Below are positions 57,730-64,000 of a stretch of DNA of 64,000 bases, piece by piece. Made by a program: the position numbers and the translations under genes. The notes beneath the pieces were generated by a model. It was not told where the DNA came from. It worked only from the letters and a program-made list of their open reading frames with translations, and ran no database searches. Source of the DNA: Plantago major (lineage: Eukaryota > Streptophyta > Magnoliopsida > Lamiales > Plantaginaceae); NCBI GenBank assembly GCA_026545765.1, contig CM048843.1, positions 20,457,646-20,521,645 on the forward strand, in the 5' to 3' direction. Numbering within the stretch: position 1 is the stretch's first letter; the number at the start of each line of letters is the position of its first letter.

Positions 57730-58866
57730 GGCAAAAAGGCATAATTGATTCTAAAGTTTGGGGGGTCTGGCGCACACAATACAACGTTTGTTCACCCTGG
57801 CATAACTAGTCTCTATGTTCAAGATTTGTGGCATGACCGATCTTTTTGACACAAAATCGCACATTGATCAAGTTGGCTGTTGCAAACTCAATTTGTCTCT
57901 TAATCAGCATCCATGTCATCTCCAGAATTAAAAAAATGTTAAAACAAAATTAAAAAATAAAAATTAAAACAAAAATGTAAAATAAAATAGAAAAAATTAA
58001 ATAAAAAATATAAAACAAATAAAAAACAAACCCCCATAAGAAAATCGATCAGCCCAACTTTACCTCCAAATTGAAATCTTATAAACCCTAACCCCAAATT
58101 ATATCTCTTCAAATTCGTTATGCCCTCTTCATCTGGATCGTTTGCACAATGACAAATGAGACCATGTTTATGTCTTTCTCCCCAATTTCTGAAAGGCACA
58201 AGTATATTGAGCAACATATGAAAGTATTGGTGGATCGGAGATGGAAGCAAGATTTAGATGGATTGTTTGAGGAAAATGATAAACTGAAGAAATTGAATAA
58301 GTTGTTGGTAATTGCTATTAGATGTTGTGTTTTGTGAGCAATTGGGCCGAATCAGAAATTCGGGGGAAATTCCTAGACTGACGCAGGTATGCTGAGCAAG
58401 ATATCAGGACGTTCGGACATCATTCTCGCGGCCAGTGTCAGTCTCCAAGTCGTCGTTCGGAATTGCAGCAGTTTTGGAGTTCACTTTAGGATGATGAATA
58501 ATTATAGGGCTGAGATGTTTTGCCTCTTCCTTTTCTGCTCTCTCGACTCTTTTTTTTCCTTTTCTTTTGCTTTAGTTTTTTAATTTGTTTTATCTTTTTA
58601 ATTCTATGATTTCTGTTTTATTTTACATTTTTTATTTTCAAATCTTGTTTTAACATTTTTTTAAATTTTGGAGATGACATGGTGCTGATGTAAGAGTCTA
58701 AGTTGAGTTTGAAGGGAAGTCAACTTGGTCAATGTGCGATTTTGTGTCAAAAGGACCGGTCATGTCACAAATCCTGAACATAGGGATTAGTTATGCCAGG
58801 GTGAACAAACGTTGTATTGCGTGCGCCAAACCCCCTAAACTTTAGGACCAATTATGCCTTTTTGCC
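57730..58866. mobile_element. Non-autonomous MULE (1137 bp) with ~230-bp TIRs and possible captured sequence
   Basis: Ends GGCAAAAAGGCATAATTG and its reverse complement are flanked by 9-bp direct repeats AGTAAACAA (57721-57729 and 58867-58875). The arms (about 57730-57960 and 58640-58866) correspond over their length. Inside, 58149-58337 has a plus-strand frame with a Leu/Lys-rich, coiled-coil-like segment (EENDKLKKLNKLLVIAIR), preceded by a separate short frame beginning MPSSSGS. This looks like a fragment of a host gene carried Pack-MULE style, but I cannot identify the source. Confidence 0.88.
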
Positions 58867-59127
58867 AGTAAACAATGGTCGATTTGTCTGAAACTCTCAA
58901 TATTTTAGTGGAACTAGTTGGTGGACCAACGAATGCAAGTGGAAAGTTCAATACAGAGCTTCACAACATTGCTAGGACTTGAAGGGGCCATTGGATTTCA
59001 AATTTGGAAGTATTTATAATCAAAATTAGGGTTTATGTTAGTTTATTTGGCTATATCTTTATCATTAGTTATTTTTTAATATCATATGTGTTCTATTGAT
59101 TATGTTAACATAAGTTCATGTATGGGG

Positions 59128-59545
59128 TTTTAGATGAGATGAAATTCTATAATGGTATTAGAGCGTCATGCCCACATGGGTTCGAATTTCCATGGAGACA
59201 ATTTCCACTCGAATGGCCTCCCCAAAGAGGTTGAAATCGGCCACGAGTGCGAGGGAATATTAGAGAATTAATATAAATAAATAGATTCCACACATATCTA
59301 TAAGTTCGAGCTTTTAGATGAGATGGAATTCTATCATGATATCAGAGCGTCTGGCTCATGCCAAACTGGGTTCGAATCTCCACGGAGACAATCTCCGCCT
59401 CATATTAAAGTTCCATTCGAATGGTGTCACCAAAGAGGTTAAAATCGGCCACGAGTACGGGAGTATTGGAGAATTAATATAAATGACTAGATACAACACC
59501 TCTCTACAAGTTCGAGCTTTTAGACAGGATGGAATTCTTAATGCT
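59128..59545. repeat. Duplicated TRIM/LTR-like unit with tRNA-primer-like words
   Basis: The block TTTTAGATGAGATGGAATTCT recurs at about 59128, 59312 and 59518 (spacings 184 and 206). The first two copies are followed by GGTATTAGAGCG or GATATCAGAGCG, GGGTTCGAATCTCC and ATCGGCCACGAG words. The TATCAGAGCG word next to a repeated end resembles an initiator-Met primer-binding site, so this may be a tandemly arranged TRIM or LTR remnant. No coding sequence. Confidence 0.5.
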
Positions 59546-59559
59546 TTGATTGCCTCTTA

Positions 59560-59593
<34 letters not shown>

Positions 59594-61376
59594 TTTGTAA
59601 TTTATGGTGTTTAGATTCTTATGGGTGCTATGAAAGGGCGAATTATGGATTTGATGATTTCCCCCATTTAATTACTCAACTTTTTAATTATGCAATGAAA
59701 CATACGAAGACACGCGTCCACCTAACATTAATTTTTTATTTTCTAAAATTTAGTTTTTATATTAATCCTCCAAACGACACATATCCAATAAAATATTTTG
59801 AAAATATATTTTTTTATTTAATAAATAATTTATTCAGCAGATCAAACATGATCATGACATGTTTTAGCTCGTTGGGTGGTCCGGCATTTGTAACTCACGA
59901 GTATAAATCCAGTGTCAAAAAGTCGCCAAGGTATATAAATTGAATGCATGTTTAATTTGATGGTTACCAATTGGACTATGTCAATATTTAGTACCCTTCA
60001 TATACATGGTACACCATAAACTATACTTTTTTTTTTTTTTTTTACCCATGCAAAGCTTCACAAGTGCTCAATAATGGTGAAGTAGTAGTCAAAAAATGTT
60101 TCCCTCCTTGGGTATTCGTAGATGTCAGGTAGACATTATCTTTCAAACATATTAAATATGCCCGTTAATAGCATGTGAAATTTCACCAACTAAAAATAAC
60201 CTAGTCATGCAGTGCCATTGTCAAACAATACATTGTACAACTAGTGGGGTCCATAGTGTGTAACAATTCCATCGACTCATAAATGCATTAGAGACTCATG
60301 TTGCACTTAATGTCTTCCTGATGATCAGTGCGACCAAGCTTCTAACCTTCACAAAGGCTCCAACTATACCCACAAACTCATACTTCAGTTTGACAACAAT
60401 GTTGATGTCGCTTTATCCTTTATCTTCACCACATTTCCAAACTGTAATTTGTGTAGCCATTGATTTTTCACCAAAACTACACTAAAAAGAAAGTACGTAA
60501 TTCAACTCAATTAGTTAATTTGTATAATATGACGCTTGATATATATGAAAAATAGAACTTGATATTCTATTTAATTCAAGGTTAGGGCATGATCATAGCA
60601 TTTGAGGTGTTGTTGGTAAGTTGAGCTAGACACCCGATAAACAAAAGGCCAATTAAATGTTAGAATCGTCGAAATGAAAAGGCATGTCTATGAATGTCAA
60701 ATTCAATACTGGTTGAAGCCACGTCAAAATACAATGCATTATTTACATCTATACTAATTGTGTCGTTAAAACTCAGTTTTCATACGGATATCTTTTGTGG
60801 ATTTACTATATTTGGACCACATTTCTCACGCTATTTGCATAATTGGTTTTTTTCCCTCTAAAATATGATGTGTAAATGAAAAGTAATAGAATTTGACAAA
60901 TCATACAACTCCATCAATTGATTCCTATAATTTCCTAAACTTGTCACCAATAATGAGATGAGTTCAAACTCCAATTTGTTCATTGCAAAGAATAAAGTCT
61001 ATAATAAATATCTATTTATACTAAATTTGCTTTTCATACCTGATTTACACCATTGACTAATAATAAATTCTTTTTCCTTACAATAATAAATAAAGTCCAA
61101 AAGCTTTTACTGTATTTATTATGTATTTATTTCATATTTCCATAATTCTATAAATTTGTAGATATTTTATTTTTTTTTCAAAAAAATGACCAACAATATT
61201 TCAAAGTTTTGCCATTTTACAAGCCCACTCATTAATTAGTGTCTTGTTTCCTAATCTGAATATTGAGTTGTCATCAACTTACGAATACTTCTTGTAGGAA
61301 AACCGAAGGTTGTATAACCAAGCTCATCACCTTCTCTTCAGATCATCTCTCACCAACAACAAATCAGTACTGGGCC
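59546..61376. other. Intergenic, no gene supported
   Basis: It contains a (TG)n/T-run (about 59562-59597) and a poly(T) run near 60028-60042. The ORF at 59566-59943 starts inside the simple repeat and has no domain. Confidence 0.45.
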
Positions 61377-61808
61377 ATGGCTACTTCATCATTTGTAACA
61401 ACGAGTTTTAGATTGGGGAGAAGTTCATCATCATCCGCGAATGTACGTAACCTTGTGAATTACTCCTACATTAACATCTAGCTTATGATGACATACATAT
61501 AATTTTCCATTGGATTCAAGGACTTGATTAGATCTTTGTTTCTCTTTTAGAATTAAATTTTGATTAGATCGTCGTTTCTCTTTTAGAATAAAAATTCGAT
61601 TAGATCTTTGTTTCTCTTCTAGAATTAAAATTTGATTAGATCTAATCATAGCTAAAATTTATTTTATGAAGGAACCTTTTTTATTAGGATGGAGCATTGA
61701 AGAAAATTGTTATGTCACCAATGGTGACATACTCCATGTTAACCCAGTAAGTTATTACATTCCAGGAGCGAATGATGGGATTCCACCACAATCCTTAAGA
61801 TCGGTAAA
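61377..61808 (+). other. Possible small gene or gene remnant, two exon candidates
   Basis: The ATG at 61377 gives 22 codons rich in Ser/Thr with Arg (MATSSFVTTSFRLGR), like the start of a plastid transit peptide, ending at a good donor (GCGAAT|GTACGT). A second open stretch after an acceptor at about 61689 reads NGDILHVNPVSYYIPGANDG in one frame but joins the first out of phase. Either an exon is missing or this is a pseudogene or chance. I do not recognise the product. Confidence 0.25.
61526..61643. repeat. Tandem repeat, 36-bp unit, three copies plus partial
   Basis: GATTAGATC starts at 61526, 61562, 61598 and 61634, with TTTCTCTTTTAGAAT inside each unit. On the minus strand it reads as a 12-residue repeat, which is a by-product. 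Confidence 0.9.
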
Positions 61809-64000
61809 CGATGCTTCTTATTTTCAAACTTATTAATTTTTATATATATTGCAACGTTATTTTATTTTAGGGATTCCGAAAGCAAATAAAATGGTGACTT
61901 TAATAGTGTTTGGATTTTTCCTTTTCGTTTAAACCACTATAATAAAATAAAAAATCATTGACGTAAGAAAGTTCATAATTATTACTCTACTTTACCAAAG
62001 ATATGTTGAAGGTGGAATAAAATAATTAACAATCTAGGCTTCATTAATGAGATATTAAACTTTAGAAGTTGTTTCTTTTATTTATTTATTAAATAATTTA
62101 TTTATTTATTTAGATTTTATCTATTATCATTATATTATTATATCCACTTGTATTTGGAGATACATTGATATCCGGGATAACGATCCAACACATGCAATAC
62201 CAAAAATAAATGTTGTGGGACAAACGTAGCACAAACTAGAAGATGATAAAGGAGGGTCGGGTCGACCGGCCAGAGAGGCGCCAAACAAACAAGAATTCAC
62301 TTTGTGGGTTTCTATTTAATCATTTATTGTTCTTCACACAACTATCATATTATTAACATATAAGATTACCTAGGTTTTCAAATGATTGAATATTCTCCCA
62401 CTGTTCAACTTCTCACACGTGCTGACGCACATACCATTGTATATCCTTTAGCTTATTCCCACTTAATACCTTTTCCTATCGCAGTAGTTGGCATTAGAGA
62501 CATTCACATGTTTTAATGACTTATAATGGGAATGAAATTCTTGCTAAATTGACTGAGAGATTCAAGGAAATGAATACTTTAGTTGACATGAAGGTCACGT
62601 ACGTGAAACCGAGGAGTAGAAACCTTATAGCAGAGGTGACCAACGCGCTCGAACTAATTTTTTGAACTCATTTAGTAGGGCACCTGGCAGAAGGTGCATG
62701 AGGATGGATGAAGTAAAGTGTGATACGGAATCCCATACTTAGGAGGAATTATGGTCGATCGTTTATGATATGTCTTCATGCTGGAAAACACAAGACCTTA
62801 GACACGAAACTAACCATCTGGCCAATAATATTGAACTTTCACGATGGATTCTAAATTACTATGTTGGCTTGTACTATGATGTGGAGGCACCCATTAGTGT
62901 TCAACTAGGATATCATAAGAAGAATCAAGATTTGAAACTCAAAAGTTAATCTTTCTCCATTTCCAAGGAACTGAAGTTTTTTCAGACTAGGTATCTGAAA
63001 CCGAGCATTATTTTGCTTATAGAAAGGTTGTTGAGGACCAACACCTTAAAATATTGGTGCTTCATTTTAGTGGGAGTTGTAGGTCATTCGTATGAAATAA
63101 GTGAAGTGGTGATTAGGTCTCTAACTCATAAGAAGAGGTTGGCGAGGGAGAAATTTTCACCGCCAAATTAACAATGAGCAAACATCTATTCCCACTAACC
63201 GAGAAGAGAATTGATGTGCTCAAAATAAATTACACAAAGATAATCAAGCAGACGTTGTAGTCAATTGTAAGCTTGACTCAGGGGTCGTTTCTCTTGAGGA
63301 ATTGACCAAGCTAATCTTGTATGTTAGGGTGTGAAATGGTTCGTAACACAATCTCTTGTTTGATTGTAAATTAAAGAATTTGTTCGACTTCACAAGCAAA
63401 GGCACTTGTTTGAAAAAGGTTCGAAAATAGGAAAACGTAGAGGGCTATAACTGCAATAGTAATGAATATATGCAAGTATGTCACTTAGAAGTTAAAATGA
63501 TATAAGGTAAAGGTTCAATCTAAAACAACTAAGAAGTGTGCATGTATCTTTGATAATGTGGACGAGGTCGTCAATCTCGCTACATAATCTAATGTATTTT
63601 TCAACAAATTTATGATCAAGGATTAACCAAACAAATTGTTTGCTCTTTGAGAATTTAAAACTTGCATACCGGTCATCCTTTACATAGAGAAAGGTTCAAC
63701 CACAAACACATCCATTGTATTAGCATATTGATCATCTTTGCAAGATCAAGGTTTTACAAAATGAACATTAATTTGAAGATTTCGAACCAGTCTACTGATC
63801 AACCATTCGCAGGGAATACATTACATCGAATTAGACACACATTCAAACGTGTAAATAATCCTAATTTGCATCTTTACTGCATATGATTATACTACATCAC
63901 TATTGCTTTATGCAATGTATTTATCGACGAATTATTCCGTTAGCATCCATCATAAACATATAAAAATAAGAATGGAACATATAAACAGATAAATCATAAG
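61809..64000. other. Unrecognised AT-rich sequence, possibly decayed transposon
   Basis: No frame longer than 74 codons and no domain was seen. Short coding-like stretches near 62530-62650 and 63090-63160 could be degraded retroelement gag or polyprotein, but I cannot support a family. Confidence 0.35.

Noticed and set aside
59340-59400. tRNA-like words (TATCAGAGCG, GGGTTCGAATCTCC)
   Set aside because: The arms do not form a cloverleaf, and the words recur in a larger repeat; a retroelement remnant explains them better than a tRNA gene.
59566-59943. 125-codon plus-strand ORF
   Set aside because: It begins inside a (TG)n/poly(T) simple repeat, is AT-rich and shows no motif.

Overview
This window is nuclear DNA of a flowering plant, most likely a eudicot. 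Its genes are intron-rich with GT..AG junctions, one gene is an ent-kaurene oxidase of the gibberellin pathway, and the AT-rich intergenic space is full of plant transposon families (CTCCCTCCGT-type MITEs, hAT elements, Mutator-like elements, and a copia element primed by initiator Met tRNA). No organelle, bacterial or viral block was seen.

Layout. 1-3141 is the 3' part of a long-LTR retrotransposon: an unrecognised ORF, a polypurine tract and a complete 1980-bp 3' LTR. 3142-5723 holds diverged duplications and small DNA elements. 5724-11680 is a three-level nest of DNA transposons. A MITE is split by a hAT-type element (8-bp target duplication), and that is split by an apparently intact autonomous Mutator-like element (MULE) at 6394-11617. 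The MULE has 653-bp terminal inverted repeats about 99.4% identical, a 9-bp target duplication and a FAR1/FHY3-like DDE transposase gene. 11941-15172 is a five-exon amino-acid transporter (lysine histidine transporter-like 8 type), starting only 324 bp beyond the MULE. 15578-16453 is a non-autonomous MULE. 16665-19385, minus strand, is an eight-exon ent-kaurene oxidase (CYP701A). 20710-24694 is gene-poor, with inverted-repeat elements and tandem duplications.

24695-51998 is one 35-exon gene for a tRNA (guanosine-18)-2'-O-methyltransferase of the Trm3/TARBP1 type (predicted 1836 residues, SPOUT domain at the C terminus). Its introns carry MITEs, a 0.9-kb MULE with a remarkable palindrome cluster, a minisatellite, and a gag-less Ty1-copia element (47369-51317) placed between two exons of the catalytic domain. 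A 617-bp hAT element lies just after the gene. 53307-53687, minus strand, looks like the last exon of a small basic protein of unknown function. The rest (53.8-64 kb) is mostly transposon-derived: an inverted MITE pair, a nested MITE pair, a 1.1-kb MULE, TRIM-like repeats and unrecognised AT-rich sequence.

The host genes are metabolically unrelated and each has its own transcription unit; I see no functional cluster. The main point of interest is the transposon architecture, above all the young, structurally complete MULE. It has a promoter-bearing TIR at each end and a possible second convergent gene. All exon coordinates were read by eye from splice consensus and reading-frame continuity.
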